Below, one piece after another: positions 10,313 to 21,860 of a stretch of DNA of 64,000 bases. Numbering within the stretch: position 1 is the first letter of the stretch; each line of letters begins with the position of its first letter. The notes under the pieces were generated by a model that saw only the letters and a list, made by a program, of their open reading frames with translations, ran no database searches and was not told where the DNA came from. The stretch spans positions 63,311,379 through 63,375,378 of the forward strand of contig OZ020615.1 in assembly GCA_963971575.1 (NCBI GenBank), read 5' to 3'. The stretch comes from Liopterus haemorrhoidalis. Lineage: Eukaryota > Arthropoda > Insecta > Coleoptera > Dytiscidae. The translations under genes and the position numbers were made by a program.

Positions 10313-11360
10313 ATCGCATATCTTGAAAATTCCTGTTATTGTGTATGGGTTTGTAATGCACAACTTTGTAGGCATAATTCATAAATCTTTATGAACTCTC
10401 TGTTTTTTTCAGTGACTCCACACAATATTATATGCCCAGCATTGTAGATTTCTACCCCTTGGTAAACAACACGGGAATTATTATTTCCCCCAATATAGTT
10501 AAAATAATCGACAATGGAAAACCGCCATAACTTAAAACATATCACGAAATGTAGTATTTTAGATGTTTACAAGTAATTCACAAAATCACTTCACAAAATC
10601 AGAAAATCCCAAACAATTATTTATTTTTTGTCGTTTTTTGATACACTTTTCGCTATTATTTACTAGTAAATGTCAAGTGGTATCTGATTTAGAATGGTTT
10701 CAAAAAAATCCGCGGAGAAATAAAACCCCGGTTGCGAAACTAATTAGTGTTTCTTGTTTAAGATGCATATATATTTTATGTACGATACTAAAAGAAAATT
10801 AAAATATGTTTAATCATCTTATGAAATATCGCTGAAAATTTTGTACAATATTTATAGCAATACGTAGAAAGAATACTTGTTTAATATATGTATTTGTGAA
10901 GCTTTACCAAATCATTTAAGAACTTTTTTCTTTTCTGATTCATTTTTAGGCTAAGTATTTTAAGGATAGTTGTGATGGTATGCATATTATAATGTTTTTG
11001 GCCTTGTGGATTGTGTAAAATGAAAAATTGACCACTTATCCAAGTTGCAAGTCGGTGAATGGAGCGCCAAGATGTGACGTCACGCGACGCTGAGATTGGG
11101 ATGCTGATACAGGACTGGCTTAAGCCCAATACTAAAACTCCCACACTTTAAATTCAATGCTAAAATCTTCTTAGCGATTATATTTAGAATTATGCAACCC
11201 GCTCTGCACTTGAGATGTTTGGAAGGTTGCCTATGTCAAGTGGTTTGATTCTCATATAATTCTTTATCGGGAGCACATTTTGAATTTGCTAACTATTTTG
11301 TGAATTACAAGTTAAAAGTAACTTCTTCGTAAAACAGCTATAGCGTACTACAGAGATACA
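10313..11360. other. No gene recognised
   Basis: AT-rich intergenic sequence. The reading frames present have no recognisable domain and atypical composition. No strong repeat signature. Confidence 0.4.
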
Positions 11361-12261
11361 AAAACATCTAAAAAACATATCCCCCTAAAAATATAATCAA
11401 ATATGTGCTCATCGAAAAAAAAATATTTTTTTAAAATTCTGAGTAGGGTATCAAATGAAAGGCCTTGGTACGTGGATTAACGATCAAATTTTTATTTTTG
11501 CAAAATAAATTATTTTGGTGCGATTTTTGCTAAAATTGTGCAAATAAATTTTGTCCCACACCCTGTAGCCCAGATGGTTTAAACTAAAAATCTAAACAAA
11601 TTCTAAGTAATGTACATTGGTGTGAACCGGAATAGTACAACAGGAATTTTTGTTCAGATTACGTTTTTTGAAAAAAACGCATTTTTTTTGATTTTTTGCT
11701 AATAATGTACACAAGTTATAGCTTTGTAACACACTACATTAGAACGTGTATGCTGGTGAAGTGGTTTTGACGTTGGCTTTTCACCCAAGTAACTCGATCC
11801 GAAAGGGATCGAACCCTGCAAGAAGAGACAATATTATTTTATGTTTTTTTTTTTTTAAATTTTTATATTGTTTAAATTATTTTTTCAAAATTCTAGTTAT
11901 ATTTTGGCAAATGTTGCATTTAATTTTTAAAAGCGTAAATTTAATAACCAGTGGAAATTGTTTAAATTATAATTTAATTCTGTTTCAATGTACACGAAAT
12001 CAGAGGGGCGGAACTTATAACAACCAATGGAAGCCATAGGCGCAATTTTTAAAATTCTTAATGAACCTTGCTATATATAAAAAAAAAAAAAAATACTGCA
12101 CATATTTAGAAACCTAAATAATGGTATTAGGCGTTCGAATTAAAATTAACAAAAAAAAATATTTTAATATAAAATTTGTTTTGGCATCCCAAATAATCAT
12201 CATTCACTTACTAAATACCTGCAAAACCCTGAAATGTGTGAAAATTCACACTTCACATCAA
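11361..12261 (+). mobile_element. H element copy 3 (type II), left end missing
   Basis: Starts inside the left arm (AACATATCCCCCTAAAAAT), so the terminal AGGG end and GTCT tract are lost. The core and type-II right arm are complete to CTTCACATCAA. Confidence 0.8.
11748..11822 (+). ncRNA. tRNA-like module in H copy 3
   Basis: Box A TGGTGAAGTGG (11754-11764) and box B GATCGAACCC (11807-11816) are close to consensus. An ACTCGATCCG/AGGGATCGA stretch overlapping box B could pair locally. The sequence is distinct from other H cores. Confidence 0.45.
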
Positions 12262-12735
12262 TTTTTTATTATTTTTCTCTGTATACAGACACATATAGGA
12301 CTTATGTTTGTTGTGTCGTTATTTTCAAATAAATAAATAAATAAATAAATAAATAAATAGCTTAAAATCTTTCTAGACGAATGTCCAATACGCTGCCGAA
12401 AATCTCATCAAAATCGGTTCATTCGTTTTAGAGTTTTAAGTTAAAGTACAGACAGCCAGAAATACGACACAGAACGGAAACGAGAAAGGAAATTTTGGAT
12501 GAAACAGGAAAGGGGTATGAATGGATGAAAGAAGTGAAAAACAGAAGGGAGGAAATTAAGGAAAGGAGTCAACGAAGATATTAACTAGAGGAGAAGGAGA
12601 GTAGATTTTAAGCCGAAAGGCGAAAATTTCAATTATTACAAGTATAAGTACAAGTATAATTACAAGTATAAGTTAATTGTTGTAAGATAAAATGTAGTAT
12701 ATAATATTTAATAATAAAAATATCTATCTATCTAT
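12262..12735 (+). mobile_element. Non-LTR retrotransposon 3' ends
   Basis: Two tails are seen: one ending in (AAAT)n at about 12325-12360, and one ending in (TATC)n at about 12719-12740. The second is preceded by coding-like sequence reading EWMKEVKNRREEIKERSQRR then a stop, and an UTR with CCGAAAGGC, also present near 17820 in a similar fragment. Both are 5'-truncated, typical of target-primed retrotransposition. Confidence 0.55.
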
Positions 12736-12739
12736 CTAC

Positions 12740-12785
12740 AGACAGCCAGACAGACAGACAGACAGATAGACAGTCGTTCCTATTT
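12740..12785 (+). repeat. GACA tetranucleotide tract
   Basis: Short imperfect (CAGA)n/(GACA)n run next to a retrotransposon tail. Confidence 0.8.
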
Positions 12786-12904
12786 ATATATTGAAAGAGA
12801 CGTTTCAGTGTTACAAGAATGGGGCGTACTATAGTTTTGGTAAGGTCTTATTTTGTAACATCCGTTAATGAGTGTTGTTTTGAAGTAGTATATTTTGTGT
12901 GAGT

Positions 12905-13080
12905 GTTAAAATGTAAGCCCAGTCCGCTCCAGTGTTGGCTCAGATCCGACGCTCTAGGTAGTGGGAGACGTGAAAGTAAAGGACGGTGGTGGTTAGGACG
13001 TCGCGACGATAACAGTGGTGCGGGTCCGCGGCTCCTGATCTAAGAGCTCGCGTGTGTAAACCAAACAGTCTCTAACGGCC
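12905..13080 (+). promoter_or_regulatory. 5' leader/promoter region of the thioredoxin-fold gene
   Basis: The 175 bp before the ATG are clearly richer in G+C than the surroundings (GTGCGGGTCCGCGGCTCC) and have no repeat signature, as expected for a 5' UTR and core promoter. No convincing TATA box was seen, so the start site is not assigned. Confidence 0.45.
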
Positions 13081-13270
13081 ATGTTACCCAATGTACGGTG
13101 GTTGTCAGTTACTGTGCTTTTCTTCTTAGCCCTAAGTTCTCAACTAGATGTTACTTCAGCTGCTAAGAAGGCCGCGGACGCCGCGGCGACTTCCGCCGTT
13201 ATCGAGGAAGTAACGACTAAACAACTGGAACGACTGCTCAATGAAAAAGACTTTGTAGCAGTGTACTGGT
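13081..13270 (+). CDS. Thioredoxin-fold secretory protein, exon 1
   Basis: Encodes a hydrophobic signal peptide (about residues 7-28, WLSVTVLFFLALSS) then AAKKAADAAAT and VIEEVTTKQLERLLNEKDFVAVYW. The pattern of a short helix followed by a central VAVYW strand is the start of a thioredoxin fold. It leaves in phase 1 at a gtaagt donor; joined to exon 2 the active-site region reads VYWYARSCTTCDK. The protein is therefore secreted or ER-luminal and PDI-like. I recognise the fold and the multi-thioredoxin arrangement of an insect protein family, but not a gene name. The following intron of 31.9 kb contains three P450 genes on the other strand. Confidence 0.85.
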
Positions 13271-13867
13271 GTAAGTGATTGTTTTGTTTATTGGAATATA
13301 TCACACAAGAAAAAAAAAAAAAACAGTGACAAAGGGATAATGGTGTCCTTCATAACTAATTTCTGAAAAATTGTGATTAAATCATTTAATTGTGCAAGTG
13401 ATACCAACCCAAAAATATTTGTCATTTTTTAGTTTTACGTGAAGTGTTTACGCTAATTTGAATTATGCTGCAATTCTGTAGCAAATAAGCTTACAGACAA
13501 AGTCTATAAGAAACTGGCCATAACAATACATAAAACAACTCGTTAGGTACGATCGTCCGCAGCTTACAGATTTCCCACAGAATTGCATCATTAGTTTTAA
13601 TATATTTAACTGTCTCTCAAAGCTCAAATTTAATTATGACAAATTAAAATTAACCAGAAAAACTTTTCCATCATCAGTGACACAGTTTTGTCTTTTGTCG
13701 TCCTTCCAATTGTAGATACCTAACCTTTTTAGACCTCCAAAAATGTTCCATCTCCAATAAACATAAATCCGAGCCTCGTGTTTGAAGAGTTCGCCAGTAT
13801 TTTTTATTATTTAATTTTTAATACTTAAATAACAATTAGAATATAATTTAGATGAATTTTATATAAT

Positions 13868-14645
13868 ACTAGCTGTCGTACCCGCACTTTATATATATTT
13901 TTTATGTATATTTTTGCTATAATGTAAATGATAAGATTTCAATTTCCAGTAGAACTGAAAATATATATTTTTTTTTTATTCAAAATTTTTATTATATATA
14001 TTTTTGATGTTAAAAAATAATAAGAGGTATTTCAAGTTTATAGGTAGCACTCCCCATATATATCCTCCAAATATATATTATTAAAAATAGCACTGAACAA
14101 AGAAAAATCGTTTTTTTATTTATAATCAATCTTATTTATTTTTTAACTTTAACAACTTTTATTATATTAATTTTTACTGTTACGTTGATGAGATATTTCA
14201 ACTTATTATGTAAAATTGGCCCCCTGAATTTTTTTTTAAAAAACTGCATTAAACTTAAAATAAATGTTTTCTCATTTTTGATGTAAATAATTAGTTATTT
14301 CAATAATTTAGTTTTAGGGGAAAGCCAGTAACTCCCCAAATATTCATGTACATTGAACAAAAACGATATATTTTTTTATTATATATATATATTGTCATAT
14401 ATTTCTATTAAATCAATAATAAGGGATATATTTCAAAAGTTTAATTTTAGGGTCTTCACATTTAACCCCGAAACACCCCCTTAGAATAAAAATTTTGAGA
14501 TGTCATATAGCCTATATTCGAATACTAGTTTTGCTACATGATCGTATCAAATTTTATGAAAATATGTTCAGCCGTTTTTGTGTGAATCACAGACAGACAA
14601 AAATTGATTTTTTTGGCAGATTTCGTCTTATATTCATCTAAAACG
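13868..14645 (+). mobile_element. Helentron-like element, CTAGCTGTCGTACCCGC type
   Basis: Begins CTAGCTGTCGTACCCGCA and ends with TTCAGCCGTTTTTGTGTGAA, a short CAGACAGACAAAAATTGA tract and TCGTCTTATATTCAT. The arrangement (ACCCG start, GCCGTTTT motif, GACA tract, AT-rich finish) is typical of small Helitron/Helentron derivatives in insects. No coding capacity. Confidence 0.55.
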
Positions 14646-14769
14646 TATAGAAAATGTAAGGCTTAAAAAAATTAAATAACAAATATAGCCTCCAGTTTTA
14701 TTAAAATAGATTTTTTAAAAACTACAATGAATATGAAACATTTTCATGTAATATTTAACTAAAAAAAAA

Positions 14770-15655
14770 TGTATGTGAAGTGTGAATATTCACACATTTC
14801 AGGGTTTCGCAGGTATATAATAAGTGAAGGCGGTATGCTGAGTGTGTAAAATTTTACTTTGTAGTAATCACGGCAAAATGAACGATATTTTTAAAATAAT
14901 TTATCGTCTGTTAATCATATAATAAGACTGGTTATTAAATTTACGCTCATAAAAATTAAATACAACTTTTGACAAAATAATTTCAACATAATAAAAATGC
15001 AAAAAAAAACAGAAAAAATAAAATTTACTCCGTACTCGAACTCGAAACCCTTCGTTTTCCAGCCAGTTTAAGAGTGCTCTAACGCATGTAGCCATCGCAC
15101 GCCATGCATGTGAGTGTCTTACATTGGTATAACTTTTGTACTTTGTGAACCAAAAACCACAAAAAATGCGTTATTTTCCAAAAACATAATCTGATCAAAA
15201 ATTCCTGTTGTACTATTTCGGTTCACACCAATATACATTACTTAGAATTTTTTTAGATTTTTAGTTTAAACCATCTGGGCTACAGGGTGAGACAAAATTT
15301 TTTTTGCACATTTTTGGCAAAAATCGCATCAAAATAATTTATTTTGCAAAAATAAAAATTTGATCGTTAATCCACGTACTAAGGGCTTTCATTTGATACC
15401 CTACTCAGAATTTAAAAAAAATATTTTTGTTTTCGATGAGCACATATTTGTTTATATTTTTAGGGGGGTATGTTTTTTAGATGTTTTAGTATTTTTCCTA
15501 TGTGCGGGTCAAAGAGTTGTATAAGCATGCCAAATTTCAACTCTCTAGGTTTAGCCGTTTGGCTACAATTTTTACCGAACAGACAGACAGACAGACAGAC
15601 AGACAGACGACAAAATGACGGTATAAGGGTTTTTTGGTCATACCTACAAAACCCT
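14770..15655 (-). mobile_element. H element copy 4 (type I), complete
   Basis: Both ends are present on the minus strand (AGGGTTTTGTAGGTATGACC start, GTGTGAATATTCACAC hairpin end), with a (GTCT)n tract at about 15580-15607. The tRNA-like core lies at about 15025-15105 with box B GTTCGAGTACGG and a weaker box A (TGGCTACATGCG). Inserted in thioredoxin intron 1. Confidence 0.85.
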
Positions 15656-15766
15656 AAATAATGTTTAAAATATAAATAACTAGCGCAAAACTTTTTTAAA
15701 TGATTAATTTAAGTTCGCCCAATTCCAAAAAATATAATTTACCACTGGGTAACAGCACCTTGCTTT

Positions 15767-15985
15767 TCAAAACTTCTTCCATACGTCGCGGCAAAATATC
15801 CACAATATTTTGAGCCTTCTAAAAGGACTGCTAAATTTTTTGAAATCTTCTTGTAACTCTTCAATATTCTTGACGTTATCTTTTTTTTTCATTTTATTCC
15901 ACAATGTTTCGATTAGGATTAGATCTGGGCTACTAAAAGTCCAATCGAACAATGGAATATTGTTTTCCACCATCCAATATTTCAA
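15767..15985 (-). pseudogene. Tc1-like transposase C-terminal relic
   Basis: The minus strand encodes WMVENNIPLFDWTFSSPDL, LIETLWNKMKK, NIEELQEDFKK and CRDVWKKF. This is the C-terminal catalytic part of a Tc1-like DD34E transposase (the SPDLNPIENLW region; here PDLILIETLW), with the last acidic residue retained. Only about 70 residues survive and no terminal repeats were identified. Confidence 0.75.
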
Positions 15986-16204
15986 TATTCAACAGTTAAT
16001 ACGAAGTACGAGTGAATTCATATATTATGGAACCGTTTATTTTTTCAAAAAATAAATAGAACTTTAATGAGGTTATGAAATGAAAGCTATTATAGTATAG
16101 ATTAGGGAACAAAAATTTTAAAATTCTTGCCAAAACATTTCCAAAAAAACTGGAGTCGAAATAGGAATTTTCAACGCCAGCTTGAGATGTCTTTGATATA
16201 GACA

Positions 16205-16750
16205 AAAAAGTTTAACAATAAATATATTATTTCTTTTAATTCTCATTTTAGCTATGGATCTTACAGAGGATAGTGCTTCACCCAGAGAAGGTTAAGACCT
16301 CTTTTAAAAGCTCCGCACATTATTATTCTTTGGTTTAAAGTTAGATCTGGACTTAGTAACTTAACAGATATAGTTAAAAGTTTGTCAATGCTTTAAAGTA
16401 CGCCCAACAAGACTGGATAAAATTAGGTCACTCTGAATTAATTTTAGACGACGTACGTTTTGATAGACACGTCTTTAACAGTGCTGTGTACTGTAATTAT
16501 CTTTTTACACTAATTTCTTACTTAGTTTTTTGTTAAATTTTAAGGTTATTATATTCAAATATATGCATCTTTGGTTAGTATATTTTTTGCTATTTCATTT
16601 TTATTTATTTTTTATTTCATTTATTCCCAAATTGCAAAAAACATTCTCCTTTCCTACATCCAATCGGTTCTTTTGCCATAACTAACCCTAACTAGACCCT
16701 AATATATATTTTGTTGTGAAATCAAAATACTACAAACGTGTTTTTACTTG
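16205..16750. other. No gene recognised
   Basis: AT-rich intronic sequence with no repeat or domain that I can name. Confidence 0.4.
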
Positions 16751-17345
16751 CCCGACCTTAATATATATAAGGGGCAAGTATTGTAATCGCGAAAATTTTC
16801 GATGTCGAGATTTTGACGGATGACCACCTTTCATGGTCCAGGGAATCCAAAAAACCTATTTTCGAAGTGCCGTCCGTATGTGTGTGTGTCTGTGTGTGTG
16901 TGTCTGTGTGTGTGTGTGGCTGTGTGTGTGTGTGTGTCTGTGTGTGTGTGTGACTGTGTGTGTGTGTGTCTGTGTGTGTGTCTGTGTGTATACACGATAA
17001 CTCAAAACAGGTTTAAATTAAAGAGTTCGTTCTGGTACTAAAAAATTCTCCTATTAAATGGGAAGAACCCTATTGTTTTTTATGAAAATCGGTTGACTAG
17101 AAATGGGAGATTACTCGTGTCGATTTTAAGATTTTTGCGAATATTTAGCAACAGAAAAATATTTCGAAAAAATTTATTGAACAAAAGTTACTATAAATGC
17201 AATAACTAATAACTTTTATTTGAGACGTTTTTTGATAAAACGAAAAATTTCGAAAATTTTTTGTAAAATTATTTAAATTTTTTCCAAGTCTCAATTTTTT
17301 CATACTTATGTGTAACGTTTCCATGGTCATGATAATTAATTCGTA
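16750..17345 (-). repeat. Family C repeat, diverged copy with TG microsatellite
   Basis: Same plan as the other C copies (ATATATAAGGG start, GAGATTTTGACGGATGACC block, then a long (GTGTGTCT)n/(TG)n tract at 16878-16990 and a CCATGGTCATGATAA end). The tract is TG-rich instead of GTCT-rich. The plus-strand frame through it is simple repeat, not protein. Confidence 0.55.
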
Positions 17346-17699
17346 ACTAGTAAAGCAAGCCTTGGACAAAAATTTGTATAGAACATAATTTGATGTATTT
17401 TTGAAGATTTATCTAAATATTTAATTTTTTTTTTTTTTTAAATTTACATTTTTTAAAAATTTTTTTTTTTATGGGAGGGCAAGTCTAGCGGAGGTTTCCC
17501 TTCGCCACTGGTTTGAGTGTTTGGGGAGGAGTTAAAGCCCGTGGGCCCGTCCTGGATGCGCATTTGTTGGAAAGTATACGATGGTATACGGTGTATACCT
17601 TCTGCTTTACTTCTAATCAGTGTACACTCTATATTTATGTAAGCTAATATATTGATTCTCCCCAAGTAACAGTTTTATAAGCGTATACCTTCTGATTTT

Positions 17700-18073
17700 T
17701 GCGATATATGTACAATGTTCTTTGTTGAAATAATAAAAGTTACAAACTGTAGAGGAAGCTTAAGTTTATTTCTGTTAACAATAAAGGTATTTATTGTACT
17801 TAATAATAATTTGTTTTCCGTGCCTTTCGGCTTTGAAAGAATTGATTTACAATCTAAAATAATAATATATACGATTCTATGTTACATAATAATTCATTTT
17901 ATTCTTCTTTCCAACTTTCCAAGATTTCATCCAGGCTAGTCCTCTCACTGAGTCGTCTAGTACGTCTTCTGTTTTCTAGTTCTGGCTGCATTCTTTCACA
18001 GTTTCTTAGGCGGTATATTGTTTCTTGTTCTTCTCTGTAGATTCTACATATTTTTTCTACTAAAGTACTGTTA
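17700..18073 (-). pseudogene. Non-LTR retrotransposon 3' fragment
   Basis: On the minus strand, about 18065-17898 reads KICRIYREEQETIYRLRNCE then MQPELENRRRTRRLSERTSL and a stop after LESWKEE, followed by a UTR with CCGAAAGGC shared with the fragment at 12600. This is the basic C-terminal tail of a reverse-transcriptase polyprotein. It is cut off by the Mar-2 transposon. Confidence 0.5.
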
Positions 18074-18075
18074 TA

Positions 18076-18991
18076 CAAGGTGTCTCAAAAGAAATTTTAT
18101 ATTTATTTAGCTTACTGCGTGAACGCAACGTATCCGAGGGGCGCGGGGGTTATGTCAATCGGTAGCCTGGCTCTTGGGAATTCTGTCGCTATGGAGCGTT
18201 TCTCGGGAGCAGACCGCGCGTTATGCGTGCGAGAGTTTTACAAAAACGGTGATTCGGCGACTGTAGCGCGTAGAAAATTCTGCAGTATTCGAGGTTTTCG
18301 CCACTTAAATGATGCGCCAAGCATTCCTCTCATTCGACATTGGGTTAAAAAGTTTGAAGAGACTGGTACAACGCTGGATAAAACAAAATCCGGGCGACCT
18401 AGGTCATCAAGAACGGTAGAAAACGTGGAGAATGTTAATCAGTCTGTTCGTGACGACCCGAACCTTTCAATTCGGAAGCGCGCAAGTGCTATAAATGTGC
18501 ATAGATCATCATTACATCGCATTATGCACAAAGAGCTAAAGCTGCACCCCTACAAAATTCAATTGGTGCAAGAATTAAAGCCCCAATATGCCAGTCAGAG
18601 ACTTAATTCTCAGGCAAATTGATCTCCCGGAGAGGTGACATAAATTGGCCTCCACGCAGTCCAGATTTAACCCCTATGGACTTTTTCCTATGGGGTTATC
18701 TTAAATCTAAAGTTTACGCCAATAAACCGACTTCACTGGCGCATTTGAAAGAAAATATCCGTCACGAAATGGCAGCCATCCCTGAGTCCATCTGCCGAGA
18801 CGTCATAAGTAATTTTACTGTTCGATTAAATGAGTGCCGAGAACGCGAGGGTCTACATTTAGACGATATTATTTTTAAGAAATAAATCCCCAAAAAGTGT
18901 ATTTTAATAATTAATAAACATTTTTTCTATATACGGCTTACTTTTTTTTTAATCGATCCACTAAATATAAAATTTCTTTTGAGACACCTTG
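18076..18991 (+). mobile_element. Mar-2, internally deleted copy of the Mar-1 element
   Basis: Same CAAGGTGTCTC ends as Mar-1, with TA on both sides (18074-18075, 18992-18993). It is 916 bp: the transposase N-terminal half (to about 18606) is joined to the C-terminal quarter (from about 18608), removing roughly 390 bp that include the first two catalytic Asp. The two halves are in different frames (18190-18622 and 18619-18885). It can only move in trans. Confidence 0.9.
18190..18885 (+). pseudogene. Deleted transposase of Mar-2
   Basis: The first part starts MERFSGADRAL and is intact through SLHRIMHKELKLHPYKIQLV; it ends shortly after the deletion point. The second part resumes at SRRGDINWPPRSPDLTPMDF and runs to the natural stop after DDIIFKK. 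The DNA-binding half could still be made and might act as a competitor of transposition, which is inference. Confidence 0.85.
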
Positions 18992-19099
18992 TATTACACT
19001 TTTTAGTGTCAGTTCAAGTAGCTGATTTGTTGCACTAATTAAATATTAGATTCGTTCAGCTCTTATTGCAGGAGAGGGGCAAGATGTTTTTTCAAACGG

Positions 19100-19800
19100 C
19101 ATCCTGTATAAAAAATATATATTCTTTATTTTCCCCTAGACCTTGTGGTGTTTCGGGTATTACTACAAAGAAATAAAATAAAATTACAATAAATTTTACT
19201 AAAATCCCTTTTTATTTAATTTCTTTGTTTTTCCTCCGATGTCTCTTTCTTTCTTCCTATTCTCATTCCGGTTTACCTCTCCTATCTCCTTCCTTCTTGC
19301 CTCCAGTTCTTTCACCCATCTTTCTCCCTTTCCTTCTTCACTCATCAGTTCATTTATCTCTTCCTCCCAGCCTGCCATCTCTCTGCATTTCTTCGCTAAA
19401 TGCTCCAAGGTTTCCTTTTCTTCCTTGCACTACAGGGCTTCTCCTCTGGCTTTGCACAGTACCTATTGTTCCTCTCTTCGTTGCCGCACATTAACCTCGC
19501 TATCCTCCTGACTCTACCGCCTGATCATCCTCGTTTCCCCTTCAAGTATCTCGGTATTCCAATAACTCGTCTCTGTTTATATCTTTTCACATTCTGCGAT
19601 TTTTCTATTCTGTTTTTCTGCTCCTGTACCTCCTTATCCCTCTTTCTCAATTTGTTTCTCTTTCTCTCTGCTTCTTTTATGTCCATTCCGCATCTCCAAA
19701 AGTACTCTGTTCTTGTCTCGTCCCTTGCTGACAGTTTGCTTTTTGTTCTTCCTTCATTCTTTCTTCCCAGCATTCCCTTAGTATTTTTCTATTCTCTTAA
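19100..19800 (-). pseudogene. Non-LTR retrotransposon C-terminal and 3' fragment
   Basis: The minus strand has pieces WRCGMDIKEAERKRNKLRKR, RVIGIPRYLKGKRGRSGGR, IARLMCGNEERNRYCAKP, and ETLEHLAKKCREMAGWEEEI in more than one frame. The order (GNEER, Cys-rich spacing, ETxEHLxxxC) is the C-terminal zinc-knuckle-like tail of Jockey/R1-type polyproteins. It is frameshifted and dead. The opposite-strand frames in this stretch are shadows. Confidence 0.6.
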
Positions 19801-19859
19801 AAAATATTATTCTCCATTATTTGGTATAATATATTTTATTTTATAATACGTAACTAAGA

Positions 19860-20465
19860 AGGAAACTTAATTTCATATGTTGTATATTTATAATATCAGA
19901 GTGGTAATTCTTAAAAAGCCTCTTTCGAATAATTTTAACCTTAATACAATAAAACCTAACCAAATATTGAAATATCAGAATTACAAGATCATATAATTCT
20001 ATGAAAATTCATTTACAACACAACAATCACTAAAGTTATCTAAGATATTATAAGAATAATCTATTATATAAGATCTAGTAAGATATACAAAATGAAATAT
20101 TTTATTACAAAATGAAATATATAATAGCATAGATTTTTCTAGCTTTAGTAGTATAACATTTCAAATATTGTTAACAATTTTTAAATTGTTAATTGAAAAA
20201 ATGATTCTCTCAAAACATTTTGGCCCCTTCTGACCAATACTAGTAGGTGAAATGATTAAACAATATTTTAATTTTTCTTTGCGTCGGTTATTTTATTAAA
20301 AAAAGTTCAAAATATCTTAAAAATTAAACAATTCTTTGCAATCTTTTGTAATATAATCCTATACATTTTTTTTTACTGGTAAACTTAAAAAATATGCTGT
20401 TATTAATAATAATTTTTATATAGGTGTCATTTCAAAAAACAAACTTACCTCCTCTCCTGCGGAAG
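19860..20465. other. No gene recognised
   Basis: AT-rich intronic sequence without a recognised repeat or coding signal. Confidence 0.4.
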
Positions 20466-20513
20466 GTATTGAACGTGTACTCTAAAACAAGTACTTCATG
20501 GTACACTAAAAAA

Positions 20514-21351
20514 TTGATGTGAAGTGTGAATATTCACACATTTCAGGGTTTCGCAGGTATATAATAAGTGAAGGCGGTATGCTGAGTGTGTAGGACAAAT
20601 TTTACTTTGTAGTAATCACGGCAAAATGAACGATATTTTTAAAATAATTTATCGTCTGTTAATCATATAATAAGACTGGTTATTAAATTTACGTTCTTAA
20701 AAATTAAATACAACATTTGTCAAAATATAACTAGAATTTTGATAAAATAATTTCAACATAATAAAAATGCAAAAAAAAAACAGAAAAAATAAAATTCACT
20801 CCGTACTCGAACTCGAAACCCTTCGTTTTCCAGCCAGTTTAAGAGTGCTCTAACGCATGTCGCCATCGCACGCCATGCATGTGAGTGTCTTACATTGGTA
20901 TAACTTTTGTACTTTGTGAACCAAAAACTACAAAAAATGCGTTATTTTCCAAAAACATAATCTGATCAAAAATTCCTGTTGTACTATTTCGGTTCACACC
21001 AATATACATTACTTAGAATTTTTTTAGATTTTTAGTTTAAACCATCTGGGCTACAGGGTGTGGGACAAAATTTTTTTTGCACATTTTTGGCAAAAATCGC
21101 ATCGAAATAATTTATTTTGCAAAAATAAAAATTTGATCGTTAATCCACGTACTAAGCGCTTTCATTTGATACCCTACTCAGAATTTAAAAAAAATATTTT
21201 TGTTTTCGATGAGCACATATTTGTTTATATTTTTAGGGGGGTATGTTTTTTAGATGTTTTAGTATTTTTCCTATGTGCGGGTCAAAGAGTTGTATAAGCA
21301 TGCCAAATTTCAACTCTCTAGGTTTAGCCGTTTGGCTACAATTTTTACCGA

Positions 21352-21389
<38 letters not shown>

Positions 21390-21436
21390 GACAAAATGAC
21401 GGTATAAGGGTTTTTTGGTCATACCTACAAAACCCT
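20514..21436 (-). mobile_element. H element copy 5 (type I), complete
   Basis: Complete with both ends, GTCT tract (about 21355-21390 on the plus strand as GACA) and a tRNA-like core at about 20800-20885. It lies within a family-D repeat: the same D sequence at about 56553-56600 is uninterrupted, so the insertion point is inside CACTAAAAAATGAAC, a T-run on the minus strand. Confidence 0.9.
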
Positions 21437-21725
21437 AAAAATGAACTTTTACTGTACCATGAAGTCCCTCGCTTTTCTTGTTAGTTATTTACTGATTTAC
21501 CCTTACATACTGATTAAATTGTAGTGTTAGAAAATAAATAGTGTTAAAGTAGTGTTAATTTTAACACTGAAAAAGTAATATTTCATAAAAATAACACCTG
21601 AATTAATGAAGATTTACGGTGATTTGGTTAAAAATAGTGAACTCTTTTTTTAATGTAAATAATAACACTAATATTAATCAAACTGAGAATGAACTTTTAC
21701 ATTTAAGAATTTTTTGCTGGATATT
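21437..21725 (+). repeat. Family D repeat, copy 2
   Basis: Continues from the H insertion: GAACTTTTACTGTACCATGA, AGTGTTAATTTTAACACTGA. Near-identical to 56575-56875. Confidence 0.7.
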
Positions 21726-21742
21726 TGATTAGAGCTATAGAT

Positions 21743-21821
21743 CAGTGTTTCTCAACCTTTTCTGGCATGGGACCCCCCAAAATAACTTAAATATTGTCTG
21801 CGGCCCCCTTATATATATGTA

Positions 21822-21860
<39 letters not shown>

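Noticed and set aside
16820..17041. Cys/Val-rich frame MTTFHGPG...VCVCVSVCV
   Set aside because: It is a translation of a (TG)n/(TGTC)n microsatellite inside a repeat.
19225..19846. Ser/Leu/Phe-rich plus-strand frames
   Set aside because: They are antisense to the non-LTR retrotransposon C-terminal fragment on the minus strand.
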